Shown: piece after piece, positions 18,843 to 27,885 of the stretch | Layout of the letters: each line of letters opens with the position of its first letter | How positions within the stretch are numbered: the first letter of the stretch is position 1 | Assembly: GCF_029278565.1 (NCBI RefSeq) | Contig: NZ_CP119561.1 | Span: 186,001 to 250,000, forward strand | Direction: 5' to 3' | From: Haloarcula halophila | GTDB taxonomy: Archaea > Halobacteriota > Halobacteria > Halobacteriales > Haloarculaceae | DNA: 64,000 nucleotides | Position numbers and translations under genes: made by a program | The notes under the pieces: model-generated | The model's database searches: none | What the model was told of the DNA's origin: nothing | The model's input: only the letters and a program-made list of their open reading frames with translations

Positions 18843-19946
18843 ATGACCAAGAACTTGTCCGATAGTTCACGTACAGATCGGAGAGCGGTGCTACGTACGT
18901 TAGGTGGCGTAGCCGCGAGTGCCAGTTTGACGGGATGTCTGGGGGCATTCGGTGAAGAAGAGCGCGATGTGACTCTCCGCGGTTCAAACTGGGTCAAACC
19001 GTCCGAAAACGGTCCCGGAATTTCATCCGGATATGCTGAACCCTACAATCTCTATAGCCAAGTGAAAACGATGAACGGCGTAACGTGGCCTGAGTTCGTC
19101 TCATGGCTGTCCGCGCCCGCAGCATACGTGAATGAACAGGGACGACTGCCACTCATTCCAAAAGATGTGGTAGCTGGTGGCGAGCCATTTGTCGTTGGGC
19201 AGGAGGGGAGTGGTTGGCACCATAGCCGAGACATTCCTGCTATGGCTGCGCTCACGATCGACAAGACGGGTGAAGCAGAAGAGCAACGTCATGTAGCTGT
19301 GTTCCAACTACCAGAGTCATCTTCGAAACCAGAATTGAAACAACGTTTGAAGGACCTGACATCAGCTAACGGACGTGAACTGAATGGGATGACTGTGCTG
19401 GAGGGAGGTGGGGGAGGACTCAGTGATAATGGGCAACTAATCCACAAAGTAACTGTAATCGAAGATGGACTATTGCTCGTAGAGGTTGGGTCAGATGGTG
19501 ACTTGACAGGTGACGAGAGTGACTATCACCTACAGGAAACGCTAGAGCGAGCCGGAACAGAGCGTAATCTGGATGATCACCCTGTCAGGCATGTCGCGAA
19601 CATGGATATCGTGACGACATACGGGCCGGCGTACATCGAAGACGGTGAGACAGCCCCACGTTCACAGTCCGTTGGTATCGACCTTGAGGAACAAACAAAA
19701 ACAGTGGTGGCTGCGTATCCAGATTCGGATAAGGCAGCCCAGACCGGAGAACAATTCAGTGTCGATGGCGGCAGTATTCAGTTCAGAGCTAGCGAAGGGA
19801 CTGCTCGATTCACGCCTATCGCCGTCGAGTATCGGGCGGTTCGACAGGAAGGTCGAGCTCTGCTGTTCCAAGCAGAGATTCCCGACCTTGTTGGGACGAT
19901 CAAAGAAGGCCCTCCCACGTGGTCGTACGGGATTGTCGATCGATGA
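18843..19946 (+). CDS. Tat lipoprotein of unknown function
   Basis: This is a 367-residue protein. RTDRRAVLRTLGG and LTGCLG give a twin-arginine signal and lipid-anchored Cys near residue 33. The mature domain has the segments MNGVTWPEFVSWLSAP and MAALTIDKTG but no recognised catalytic motif. It begins 24 bp after the preceding lipoprotein gene, so the pair is probably co-expressed at the cell surface. Confidence 0.65.
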   Translation: MTKNLSDSSRTDRRAVLRTLGGVAASASLTGCLGAFGEEERDVTLRGSNWVKPSENGPGISSGYAEPYNLYSQVKTMNGVTWPEFVSWLSAPAAYVNEQGRLPLIPKDVVAGGEPFVVGQEGSGWHHSRDIPAMAALTIDKTGEAEEQRHVAVFQLPESSSKPELKQRLKDLTSANGRELNGMTVLEGGGGGLSDNGQLIHKVTVIEDGLLLVEVGSDGDLTGDESDYHLQETLERAGTERNLDDHPVRHVANMDIVTTYGPAYIEDGETAPRSQSVGIDLEEQTKTVVAAYPDSDKAAQTGEQFSVDGGSIQFRASEGTARFTPIAVEYRAVRQEGRALLFQAEIPDLVGTIKEGPPTWSYGIVDR

Positions 19947-20013
19947 ATTCTTAGCTCCTGGCTATCCTTTGTCCGGCCCACAAACACATCCAACTCGCCG
20001 TCAGCGAGATTTT

Positions 20014-20199
20014 CTACGTCGACGGCTGATCGACGACGATGGCACCGCAGCGAGGACAGAGAAGCCGCTCGCGATGGAGGGCATCGTCCATGATCCAGTC
20101 GCCCTCGATCGGGCTGGCGTGCTCGCAGGTCGGACAGAACAGCGTCGTCTTGCTGAATTGCTGTTCTGTATCGTGGGTGGTGGACATTGCGAGGCTCAT
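20014..20199 (-). CDS. Small zinc-ribbon protein (DUF8106-like)
   Basis: This is a 61-residue protein with LFCPTCEHASP and LLCPRCGAIV, two CxxC knuckles 25 residues apart, enough to bind one Zn. The start overlaps the upstream stop (ATGA), indicating translational coupling with the two-span membrane protein. No function is known. Confidence 0.7.
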   Translation of the reverse strand: MSLAMSTTHDTEQQFSKTTLFCPTCEHASPIEGDWIMDDALHRERLLCPRCGAIVVDQPST

Positions 20200-20477
20200 G
20201 CCTTTGGCGAGTAGTTGTGACCGAGAGCAGCACAGACGATATTCAGGACGACCAAGCCACCGACCAGGAGCGGGCGGGTCGCGACGACGTTGGTCGCGAG
20301 CGTGCCTGCGATGACCAGCGGCAGCGGGATCGTCGCCCAGAAGGCGATACCCTGGAACAGGGACACGATCGTCTCAACGACCGTCGCCAGGAGTGCCTGG
20401 AGGTTCGATGCGACCGCGGGCGGGCGTGGGATGGAGGGATCGGCAGTGGACATGACTGAATCGCGTACGTCATCCAT
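20196..20477 (-). CDS. Small membrane protein, two to three spans
   Basis: This is a 93-residue protein with hydrophobic segments (ALLATVVETIVSLFQGIAFWA, PLPLVIAGTLATNVVA, LLVGGLVVLNIVCAAL). The start could also be the internal Met at 20453. It is coupled to the zinc-ribbon gene. Function is unknown. Confidence 0.6.
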   Translation of the reverse strand: MDDVRDSVMSTADPSIPRPPAVASNLQALLATVVETIVSLFQGIAFWATIPLPLVIAGTLATNVVATRPLLVGGLVVLNIVCAALGHNYSPKA

Positions 20478-20991
20478 GTACTGGTACCCCCTTATAAAGC
20501 GCAGACTATCAGTGTGGATTCGGCTCGCTTCACCCCTCGCCGGATCGTTTTACCACCTTTCACGGGGTCAAGAACCGGCCAGAAACCGATAGAACATCCA
20601 TGAGAGGTTTTAGAACCGCGAATAAACCGATAAAAAGAGCTCAGCAGGGAGCCCGTGGCGTGTTGTCATTCCTCTGCGTAACATACCCAACAAAGGGATG
20701 TTTCAGCGGCATTCGATAACCGCTGTCGGAGCGGGCACGCGAAGGTGGAAGGTACGCCTGTGCGGGAAGCAGTAGTCACCTCAGTGTGAATGTGAGGAGT
20801 GTACTGGTGCTTGGGTCATCCATGCGTGAAAAGTGTTCTGTAGACAAATTACCGAATGCTGATGTACCCTGATTTTTCAGGGGAGTAATACTCGTAGACG
20901 ACTCGATCGAGAAAGAAGACCACGAACCCTGGTTGAGTGGGCGAATTTCAGACGAAGAGGTTGAACTGACGATGTAATGGAGTGGAACACC

Positions 20992-21014
20992 CACCCCCCA
21001 TTTGCAATATGAGC
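20992..21014 (-). repeat. Origin-1 repeat, inverted copy
   Basis: Reverse complement of the GCTCATATTGCAAATGGGG-type repeat, ending in a C-tract. It mirrors the copy at 21340 across the AT-rich core. Confidence 0.75.
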
Positions 21015-21339
21015 TTCATCGATATAGCGTTGGGAGACGAGACCAGAGAAACACAGGCGTCGAACGGAAACACCTGCACAGGGGCCTCAAGTGCGAAAAG
21101 TGGATGAATAGGATCATCACTGGGAGAAGCTATCAAAAGATACTCTAGATACTCATACACTATCTGTATCTAGAACTAATTGCACTATGGGTTTAGTTTC
21201 AGTCGGGGGTATAAAAATATTTCCTATTATAGAATGTTATTTGTAAATCGGTGGTTCAGAACCTCTTAATATTGTTTTCCCAAAATACAGGCGTCTCAAT
21301 GGGTGGTCGTGAGGTCGACCCCCTTCCTTCGATGTCCCC

Positions 21340-21365
21340 GCTCATATTGCAAATGGGGGGTGGGT
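21340..21365 (+). repeat. Origin-1 repeat, direct copy
   Basis: GCTCATATTGCAAATGGGG with an extended G-rich end, 123 bp before the orc1 start. Together with 20992 it forms an inverted pair. Confidence 0.75.
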
Positions 21366-21487
21366 GTGAATTCTAACGTTCCCTGAAAAATCTGATCAGC
21401 TATTCAAGAAAAGTGTATCTGTTCAGCTCTCTTCTTGCAGGTGGTGGGAAAGGTATTTGCAAGATGCGGTTGAAACAACCGACAATC

Positions 21488-22852
21488 ATGAATCAGGAGT
21501 CGGGAAATGGCGACTCACAGCAACTATCTATCACCGATCAGCTCACAAGCGAGTATAATACCGTCTTCAAAAACAAGGATCTCATCGAGCCGGACACTAT
21601 CGTTGACGAGGACCGAATTGTCGGACGAGACGAACAACTTAATAAAGTCATCAACATCATCAAACCGGCTCTTCATGGAGACCAGCCCGAGGATATGTTA
21701 CTTCGTGGTCCTTCCGGTACCGGAAAAACTCTTATCGCCGGGACTGTCGCGACGAAGGCTATCAATATCGGTGAAACACGGGATATCGAGATGGAGTTCG
21801 TAGAGATAAACGGCAAACACAAGAAGTCGGAACATGAGGCTGTCCACCAGATTACTCACGAGTTTGAGCGAGCGCTGGACCTGAGATATACCTCGAAAAC
21901 TGGTGTCTCGACGAGCTCTCGCTACGATCGTCTCTTCGAGATTGTCGACGATCATCTTGACTTCGGAATCGTGATTCTTGACGAGTTAGACCTCCTCGTG
22001 GGAGACAACCGAAACAAAGACAAAGCGCCTGCGTTCTCGGATATTCTCTACAAACTCTCACGAGCAAAACGGATCGGCAAGATGGACAGCGCATTCACGC
22101 TTATCGTCACGACAAACAGTCCGAACAACTTGATGAACGGACTCAATTCCCGAACTGACAGTACGTTCAATCCAACCGAGGTCTCGTTCGCGGACTACAA
22201 CGCTGAGGAACTCCGAGAAATCTTGGAACACCGTCAGGATGCTTTCTACGAAGAAGCTCTCGACACGGAAGTGATCCCGTACGTCGCAGCGATCGCCGCT
22301 CAGGGCGAAGGGGACGCCCGTTTTGCGATTGACCTCCTTCGAGAGGCCGGAAATATTGCGAACCGACGTGAAGAAACCATCGTCACCACTGAGCACGTGG
22401 AGCAAGCGAAAAACCAAGTCGAGAAAAACTATGTCGTCGATATAATCGAAAATGTCTCCGTCCAGAAGCAAGTCTCGCTCTTCGCGGCTGCTATTGTCAA
22501 TCAATATGGCCAGCAGCAACTCAAGCAATCAGATTTGTTCACTGAACAGTCTGTGCCTGCTCCCGTCGCGCATACACTTTACAACTGGATCACTGAGCAC
22601 AAGGATATTGAGCAGCGTTCGAAGCACAGTTTTCTACGGTGGATGCGGGAGCTGGATACCTACGAGGTCATCGAGTTGAACCGGAAGGGACGGGGCAACG
22701 AGAGAGGTGTTTTCGCTGAGTATATCTTCCACAATCTCTCTGCTGAGGTGATGGTCGAGACACTAGCCGACAAGGACGATCGGCTTGCTGATATCTTGGA
22801 GGAAGAGGACATGATCAAACCGGTCGTTCGGAACAATCTCAAGAGTTTCTGA
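21488..22852 (+). CDS. orc1: Orc1/Cdc6-type replication initiator 1
   Basis: This is a 454-residue AAA+ initiator. I use the Met of MNQESGNGDSQQ at 21488; the longer reading covers leader DNA. Walker A is GPSGTGKT, Walker B is FGIVILDELD, sensor I is TTNSPNN, and a C-terminal winged-helix domain (residues ~330-450) should bind the flanking repeats. Eight copies of one repeat flank this gene, so it very likely serves this origin. Confidence 0.93.
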   Translation: MNQESGNGDSQQLSITDQLTSEYNTVFKNKDLIEPDTIVDEDRIVGRDEQLNKVINIIKPALHGDQPEDMLLRGPSGTGKTLIAGTVATKAINIGETRDIEMEFVEINGKHKKSEHEAVHQITHEFERALDLRYTSKTGVSTSSRYDRLFEIVDDHLDFGIVILDELDLLVGDNRNKDKAPAFSDILYKLSRAKRIGKMDSAFTLIVTTNSPNNLMNGLNSRTDSTFNPTEVSFADYNAEELREILEHRQDAFYEEALDTEVIPYVAAIAAQGEGDARFAIDLLREAGNIANRREETIVTTEHVEQAKNQVEKNYVVDIIENVSVQKQVSLFAAAIVNQYGQQQLKQSDLFTEQSVPAPVAHTLYNWITEHKDIEQRSKHSFLRWMRELDTYEVIELNRKGRGNERGVFAEYIFHNLSAEVMVETLADKDDRLADILEEEDMIKPVVRNNLKSF

Positions 22853-22894
22853 ACGAGATCCAAATAGAGAATATGGGTATGGTCAATTTTGGCA

Positions 22895-23268
22895 GCTCAT
22901 ATTGCAAACGGGGTGTCGCTTCGCCTTTGAACATGTTCAATCCGTTAGATGCTCATATTGCAAACGGGGTGTTGGTACCCAGTCATCGCCCAAGAATTCG
23001 CAAGCAGAGAGGCTAAAGCATAACTACATTTTGAGAGTGCGGTTGTCACTTTGATATTTTATACTTCAAATTTACAATCCATCAGGTTACGGTAGCTCAT
23101 ATTGCAAAAGGGGGGGATGTGGAGAATCTCCTGCGAAACGGGAGTTTCTGGCTTCAAGCTCATATTGCAAACGGGGAGTAGGTAGTGGGGCAATTGTTCA
23201 TGCGCTCATATTGCAAATGGGGTGGGTCGTGGAGCAACTGTACATAGACTCATATTGCAAACGGGGTG
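22895..23268 (+). repeat. Cluster of six origin-1 repeats
   Basis: Copies of GCTCATATTGCAAACGGGGTG lie at 22895-22915, 22951-22971, 23095-23115, 23158-23178, 23204-23224 and 23248-23268, all in the same direction. The copies vary mainly in the G-rich end. The interval contains no gene. These are the likely initiator-binding (ORB-like) sites. Confidence 0.88.
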
Positions 23269-23469
23269 TGATACAGGCCGTAAACGCATACCTCCGTCTT
23301 CAGGTCCGGGGAGAGGTCAACCAACTCGGAATCAAGTGTGTCCAGTCGTATCCATCGGAGCCCAGAGCAAACTGGTAGTGGAGAGTAGGATAATCTAGCC
23401 ACGAAGGCTCGTTCTCTCTTGACAATAATTAACAAAGAAGCGTGCATACAACCAGCTACAACGCCCTCC

Positions 23470-23646
23470 ATGACCAATATGTCATCAACTACCGACGGAA
23501 TCGGCCGATGTCCGGAATGTGATACGGACCTGACTCGGTTCCATATCCTACTTGAGTACGAAGATACAGATGGCGAGGATGCGATCTGGGCCGACTGTCC
23601 CAGCTGTGGCACAGTCGTCCATCCCGAACCTGCCGATGATACGTGA
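23470..23646 (+). CDS. Small zinc-binding protein (DUF7837-like)
   Basis: This is a 58-residue protein. GRCPECDTDLTRFHILLEYE and ADCPSCGTVV give two CxxC pairs. It belongs to the same family as the gene at 43936, which has CPECSEPIP and CPACETVV in the same arrangement. A second start lies at 23479. Its stop overlaps the start of the next mini-gene. Function is unknown. Confidence 0.7.
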   Translation: MTNMSSTTDGIGRCPECDTDLTRFHILLEYEDTDGEDAIWADCPSCGTVVHPEPADDT

Positions 23647-23779
23647 GCGTATCCGGGAGTTCGTGACTTCATCAGAACCGGTATTTGAGTGCCGACAGTG
23701 TGGCTATACCGTCGAACAGTCGGCAGAAACCTGTCCGGAATGTGGCTCCTCAAGCATTGCTCAATATAGAATTCAGTAG
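23636..23779 (+). CDS. Rubredoxin/zinc-ribbon mini-protein, 47 residues
   Basis: The ATG at 23636 lies inside the end of the previous gene (overlap 11 nt). The product has FECRQCGYTV and TCPECGSSSI, a compact CxxC...CxxC ribbon. Mini-proteins of this type are common in haloarchaea. Confidence 0.65.
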   Translation: MIRERIREFVTSSEPVFECRQCGYTVEQSAETCPECGSSSIAQYRIQ

Positions 23780-23891
23780 CGAGCGTCCAGCCAGACACTG
23801 ACGAATGGCATCATCAACTCTATTTGTCACCTGTACAACTCCCTAACTGTCGCGGGAGATTCTCGAACCCCCCAGGTTTGCTCCCGCGACG

Positions 23892-24935
23892 TTACTTCCA
23901 GGGATACGTTCCGAGACGCTCCTGATAGGTCTCGACTTGTTCTTCGAACTCCCTGTCAGCCAGATCCTCAGGAGTCGGATCGTTGCCGTGGGCATCGTCT
24001 TTGGTGAGGCCGTCCGGGAAATGATCGGGCGTGTCCTCGCCGCTGTCGTCCGTGGTCGGTTCGTGCCGAGGCTGGCAACAGTTGTTGCAGACCCAGATCG
24101 GCCGGTCCATGTAGGGATGACTCGTGAATCCGTCCGTTTCGATGTGCGTGTGGGTCCGCATGTCGGCACAGGTCCGGCAGTAGTACTCGTACTCGACAGA
24201 TGACTCGCTGACCATCCGGGTGACAGCATCGCCGTCGGGGTCGATCTCGTAGCGCTTGACGAAACCCGGGACGACCCAGTAGTCGTCCTCGGCGAGATTC
24301 ATCGCTGCCGAGAGGGCTTCGTAGGCTGTCGAGTTGGTCAGCGGCGTCCCGTCTTCGCGATAGATGATGGGCTCGGCATCTGGAGCGCCCCAATCGGTCG
24401 CCTTGACGGCGGCCTCCAGAATAGCCCGCCCCTCGGGGTGGTCGACCGACGCTTCCGGTGGTAGGTTCGGCCAGCCCTTCGCAAGCGTCCTCGATGGCTC
24501 AGAATTCAACTCCGCTCGGGGCATGACTTCCGCGTAGGGGACATCGAAGTCACGGGCCAGATCGCCTTCGCTCGCGATCGAAAAGGCTGCAGCTCCCAAC
24601 GCCCGTGCGTGGTAGTCGGAGTTAGCCTCGACGACGGCGATCACTACACGCCCGAACGACCAGGGCTCGACGGTCGCCTCCTGCATACTCTCGGGGACCG
24701 ACCAGTCACTGATTTCCTCGTTGGCACAGAATGGACACTCGAGCTCCCCTATGGGGATGTCCCGCCAGCAGGTCGCACAGGGACTGGTATCGTCCCTGTC
24801 ACGGGTCGGATAGTTGCCGGGCGGCCGCCCCGGATCACGACAGCCGCCATTGGGATCCGAGCTCGCGGCGCCACGGATGTCTGCAGGATCGAACTCAGGA
24901 TTTCGATCGGTCACACACCTTCTTGTTCTCGTCAT
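23892..24935 (-). CDS. Hypothetical protein with several Cys pairs
   Basis: This is a 347-residue protein started at MTRTRRCVTD. Upstream ORF sequence lacks halophilic composition. Residues ~50-70 hold CATCWRDIP and CPFCANEE. A central alpha/beta region (VVIAVVEANSDYHARALGAAAF) is followed by CRTCADMRTH and VCNNCCQPRH, so at least two zinc sites are likely. The leader contains CACCC-AGGT-GGGTG, a weak version of the shared leader hairpin. No function is recognised. Confidence 0.6.
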   Translation of the reverse strand: MTRTRRCVTDRNPEFDPADIRGAASSDPNGGCRDPGRPPGNYPTRDRDDTSPCATCWRDIPIGELECPFCANEEISDWSVPESMQEATVEPWSFGRVVIAVVEANSDYHARALGAAAFSIASEGDLARDFDVPYAEVMPRAELNSEPSRTLAKGWPNLPPEASVDHPEGRAILEAAVKATDWGAPDAEPIIYREDGTPLTNSTAYEALSAAMNLAEDDYWVVPGFVKRYEIDPDGDAVTRMVSESSVEYEYYCRTCADMRTHTHIETDGFTSHPYMDRPIWVCNNCCQPRHEPTTDDSGEDTPDHFPDGLTKDDAHGNDPTPEDLADREFEEQVETYQERLGTYPWK

Positions 24936-25126
24936 ATGATTTAAACCCTCACCCACCTGGGTGAAACTAAAACAGAACAGTTCGATAGAGGGGTGTCTCG
25001 GCAAGCAAATAACAGAAATTGCTACTCTGTTTTCCGCTTCAGCGTAACATGGGAGTGGGTTACTTTTCGGGCCTATTCTGGCCGTTGTCATCCAAGATAT
25101 CTCGATCGAAGTCGGGTGCTGGGGAG

Positions 25127-25152
25127 AACTGTTAAGACTAACTGTTAAGACT
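25127..25152. promoter_or_regulatory. Tandem 13-bp repeat in front of a RelE-type TA operon
   Basis: AACTGTTAAGACT occurs twice back to back (25127-25139, 25140-25152), ending 27 bp before the antitoxin ATG. It is a plausible operator for autoregulation by the antitoxin complex. Confidence 0.55.
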
Positions 25153-25179
25153 GTCAGGCCTGTACCTACGTGTAGAACA

Positions 25180-25374
25180 ATGTCAGCGGACAAGCGCATC
25201 CCAGTGACCGAGGAAACGCGAAAGGAACTCCACGAATTGAAAGAGCCGGGGCAGACGTACGATGAGCTCCTGCAAGAACTCGCCCAACAGCGACGACGAC
25301 AGGATCTGGAACAGCGCTTCCAAGAACTGGAAGAGGCTGACAGTGGCGATCTGACATCCCTTTCGGATGTCTGA
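25180..25374 (+). CDS. Antitoxin (DUF7557/RelB-like)
   Basis: This 64-residue helical, acidic protein opens with KRIPVTEETRKELHELKEPGQTYDELL, a short ribbon-helix-helix-like N-terminus. A charged helix that should wrap the toxin follows. It overlaps the RelE gene by eight bases. Confidence 0.8.
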   Translation: MSADKRIPVTEETRKELHELKEPGQTYDELLQELAQQRRRQDLEQRFQELEEADSGDLTSLSDV

Positions 25375-25660
25375 ATATGACGTCCTACTCGGTGAGGATG
25401 CCCGTGAATTCCTTAGCATAGCCGACGAGAAGACCAAGCGAATCTGCAAGGAGAAAATGGGTTATCTTGCCGAGAACCCATATCCAGGGCGCGGTCAGGG
25501 CGACAAAGAAAAGCTCCCTATTGACGGACGGCGTGACCGGTACCGTCTGCACATCTCCCGGACCTACACGGCCATCTACACCGTCTTGGAGGATGAAACA
25601 GAGGTCCGTGTGTTGGAGATTGTGCCAATCGACGAGGCGCACAAACGGTACGGTTTCTGA
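25367..25660 (+). CDS. RelE/ParE-family toxin
   Basis: This 97-residue protein has the RelE fold order: helix-helix (AREFLSIADEKTKRICKEKM), then beta strands with KLPIDGRRDRYRLHISRTYTAIYTV and RVLEIVPIDEAHKRYG. Family members cut mRNA on the ribosome or inhibit gyrase. The target here is unknown. It is translated with the antitoxin. Confidence 0.88.
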   Translation: MSEYDVLLGEDAREFLSIADEKTKRICKEKMGYLAENPYPGRGQGDKEKLPIDGRRDRYRLHISRTYTAIYTVLEDETEVRVLEIVPIDEAHKRYGF

Positions 25661-25735
25661 ACGGTTTTGCTGGCACTGGAGATCGTGGCAACTTTTGATC
25701 TCCTGGCAAACAGGTCGATAGAGGGGTGTCCTGTC

Positions 25736-26365
25736 CTACTCGTCGTCCGCGTCTTCCTGCAGATCCTCGACGAACTGTTCTCTGGAGTGGTCCAGATCGT
25801 ATTCGTTGATTAGATCGAGTGCTGCTAGCGCTGCACCGTCGCCGGCGATGTCTGGACCGAGGAGCTGGCTGAGATGTGCCACGGCGTGATAGGCGTGTTC
25901 GTGTTCCTCTGCGCCGGTCTGAACGTACTCCAGGAAGAACCGTCGCCACGCGGCCGCTGACCCACTGATGTTGATCGTCCAGGTGGCCGGGTCGTCCGAC
26001 GACGCCGACGGACGCTCGTAGTGTTCTGAGAGTTGGTCGAACAACCGGTCGATGATATCGCCCTTCCTGACCGTGGGACGGTGCGGGTTAAACTCCGGGG
26101 CAATGAGGTCGGTCCACTCGCCGTAGGACTGGATCTCGTGGGAGAGCGAGAGTCGGATTTCCTGTGTCTCCAGGGCTTCGGTGTGCTCCCAGTCCCCGAC
26201 CCGGCGAAACCGCTCTGCAACGCCGCGAGCGTCGACAGTCAGGGAGGGGAACGCATCGTCTCCGGCCGTCGATGTCGCCTTCTCGGTGTCCTGCTCGTCT
26301 GCGTCCGGTTCTCGGTACTCCTCGCCTTTCTCTGCTGGCAGTGTTGGTTGCTCTTGCGTCGACAT
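25736..26365 (-). CDS. Hypothetical acidic protein of the leftward accessory block
   Basis: This 209-residue protein has a disordered acidic N-terminus of ~40 residues, then an all-helical domain (WTDLIAPEFNPHRPTVRKGDIIDRLFDQL...AWRRFFLEYVQTG). No motif was recognised. It has the long form of the shared leader: hairpin 26397-26425, then a GACACAGAAC box directly before ATG, also found before the genes at 29005 and 45192. Confidence 0.6.
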   Translation of the reverse strand: MSTQEQPTLPAEKGEEYREPDADEQDTEKATSTAGDDAFPSLTVDARGVAERFRRVGDWEHTEALETQEIRLSLSHEIQSYGEWTDLIAPEFNPHRPTVRKGDIIDRLFDQLSEHYERPSASSDDPATWTINISGSAAAWRRFFLEYVQTGAEEHEHAYHAVAHLSQLLGPDIAGDGAALAALDLINEYDLDHSREQFVEDLQEDADDE

Positions 26366-26396
26366 AGTTCTGTGTCGTGAACGCTCTCTCTGGAAC

Positions 26397-26425
26397 GCCC
26401 CTCACCCCGCTGGGGCGCAGAAAAG
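26397..26425 (-). promoter_or_regulatory. Shared leader hairpin L1
   Basis: On the minus strand, TTTTCTG is followed by stem CGCCCC (26418-26413), a 10-nt loop with GGGGTGA, and stem GGGGCG (26402-26397). ATG of the 26365 gene is 32 nt further. Confidence 0.7.
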
Positions 26426-26430
26426 TGCGG

Positions 26431-27243
26431 TCAGTGGTCGCTGTCGAAGGCTAGCAACGACGCCTGCTCGCGGCCAGATAGCGTCGAGACGTTCACGTTC
26501 TGGGCTTCGGACGCCTGGCTAGCGTCGTCCTTGGACTGCTCCTTGGCCATGTTCTCGAACGCCGCGGTCAGCGAGTCCCGGAGGTCCTCGGTCTCGTCTT
26601 CGTCGAGTTCGCGAACACTCCCGCCCATCGGAGAGTGGGATGTCTGCCAGGCTCGTTGGTACTTGACGGTCAGCGAGTCGCCCTGGACGATGTACGCATC
26701 GATGTTGAAGAAACAGCAGTTTAGCGCTGCCATTTTGGCACAGAGCGGGTCCTTGTCCTGCCCGACGAACAGCGACGTGGGCTGGTGTCGAGCGCCGACC
26801 AGGAGCATCCGCCCGCTCCCGCAGGCCGGATCGAGGACTGTCTGTCGACCGTCGGTTTCGCTGTCGTCGACGATCCCGGAGATCTCGGCCATCATCTCGC
26901 AGACGGGGTGTGGGGTAAAGTGCTGACCGAAGGCGTCGCTGGACATCCCGTACTCTTCGTACACCGCCCCGAGAACGTCAGCATCGGTCTCGGCCATCCG
27001 TTCTTGCAGCTGACCGAATGCGTTGGCGAACAGATCCGCGGAGCGTTGCCCGTCGGGCTGGTCCATGTCGGCCCGCTCGCGATAACCTTCCAGAATTTCC
27101 AGATAGGGCTCGTCCCGGCGCTGAAGAGCGAACAACATCAACTCCACCCAGTCGCGAAAGACAGTGTGGGCGCTGTGGCCGCGCTGGCGGATCTGTTCGA
27201 GCGTCGCAATGAGGTCGTCGACGTCGACGTGTGGAGAAGCCAT
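26431..27243 (-). CDS. N6-adenine methylase-like protein lacking the NPPY motif
   Basis: This 270-residue protein resembles the methyltransferase core of HsdM-type enzymes: a helical start, AFGQHFTPHPVCEMMAEI (as in SAM-binding domains of N-6 methylases), motif I DPACGSGRML, then FVGQDKDPLCAKMAALN. After VQGDSL the catalytic NPPF/Y expected within ~20 residues is absent; the sequence reads SHSPMGGSVREL. It may bind SAM or DNA without methylating. It is preceded by leader L2 and palindrome P3. Confidence 0.75.
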   Translation of the reverse strand: MASPHVDVDDLIATLEQIRQRGHSAHTVFRDWVELMLFALQRRDEPYLEILEGYRERADMDQPDGQRSADLFANAFGQLQERMAETDADVLGAVYEEYGMSSDAFGQHFTPHPVCEMMAEISGIVDDSETDGRQTVLDPACGSGRMLLVGARHQPTSLFVGQDKDPLCAKMAALNCCFFNIDAYIVQGDSLTVKYQRAWQTSHSPMGGSVRELDEDETEDLRDSLTAAFENMAKEQSKDDASQASEAQNVNVSTLSGREQASLLAFDSDH

Positions 27244-27271
27244 CCTCTCACCTCTCTGGAGGAACAGAAAA
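27244..27271 (-). promoter_or_regulatory. Shared leader hairpin L2
   Basis: TTTTCTG, stem CCTC, loop carrying AGAGGTGA, stem GAGG, then ATG of the methylase-like gene with no gap. The loop contains a Shine-Dalgarno-like GAGGTGA. Confidence 0.7.
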
Positions 27272-27288
27272 CGGGGGATTGCTGCGTC

Positions 27289-27331
27289 TTAACCAACACA
27301 CCATACGCCTCCCCGGTCCAGTGTTGGTTAA
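27289..27331. promoter_or_regulatory. Long palindrome P3
   Basis: Perfect arms TTAACCAACA (27289-27298) and TGTTGGTTAA (27322-27331) have a 23-bp centre. It sits 46 bp upstream of the methylase-like gene. The right arm supplies the TAA stop of the upstream gene (27328). Confidence 0.8.
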
Positions 27332-27780
27332 GCACAGTGACCGAGGTCGTACAGATCAGCCAGTAGGCGCTGGAACACTTGCTGATCCGTCGGCCCGACG
27401 GGGTCGAGTTTCTCGGGGCGTTTGGCGAGGACACTGGCGAAGTCCTCGTCGGGAACCCAGCCGCTGGACTTCTCTGTCGCATCCCACTCCCCGACGATCG
27501 CCTGCGTGGCGTCTTCCGTGACGTAGACGGCTCGGATCGCTGGCCGCTCGCGCAGCGGTGCTCCGGTGACTTTCCGGCTGGCGGGTTTGACCTTCCACTC
27601 CAGCAAGAGCCCGGTGCGAACCTGGACTGCATACACGGGGACCTGCTCTGACGTTGGCGACTCGCGACGGCCGCCGTCGGCCCAAGATGGCGGCAGTGGT
27701 TCGGGATCCGATTCGTCTTTCCAGCGCCACGTTCGCTCCTGACTTGCGTTCCGTGAACTGGATCTGTAGGCACTACCCAT
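27328..27780 (-). CDS. Hypothetical protein
   Basis: This is a 150-residue protein. The Arg/Ser-rich N-terminus is followed by a beta-rich core (VPVYAVQVRTGLLLEWKVKPASRKVTGAP...AIRAVYVTEDATQAIVGEWDATEK) and a helical C-terminus. No motif is recognised. Its stop codon lies within palindrome P3. It has leader hairpin L3. Confidence 0.55.
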   Translation of the reverse strand: MGSAYRSSSRNASQERTWRWKDESDPEPLPPSWADGGRRESPTSEQVPVYAVQVRTGLLLEWKVKPASRKVTGAPLRERPAIRAVYVTEDATQAIVGEWDATEKSSGWVPDEDFASVLAKRPEKLDPVGPTDQQVFQRLLADLYDLGHCA

Positions 27781-27788
27781 AGCGGATC

Positions 27789-27814
27789 TCTCAGTTCCCC
27801 TGAGATGCAGAAAA
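27789..27814 (-). promoter_or_regulatory. Shared leader hairpin L3
   Basis: TTTTCTGCA, stem TCTCA, loop GGGGAAC, stem TGAGA, nine bases before the ATG at 27780. The stem bases differ from the G/C versions but still pair. Confidence 0.65.
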
Positions 27815-27885
27815 TCAGGCGTAGATTGCGCCTATCCCAACTTTCTTGCACTTAGCGCTAGTACGAAAGACCACGAGGACTCACC

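Larger units (their letters stand above)
20478..21487. other. 1-kb non-coding left half of origin 1
   Basis: No gene is evident. It contains two inward-facing origin repeats (20992-21014 minus, 21340-21365 plus) bracketing an AT-rich core (~21120-21300) that may unwind. The promoter of the orc1 gene lies at its right end. Confidence 0.6.

Noticed and set aside
22895-23268. Possible CRISPR array
   Set aside because: Repeats of ~20 bp with irregular gaps (20-120 bp), no cas genes, and placement around an orc1 gene; these are origin repeats.
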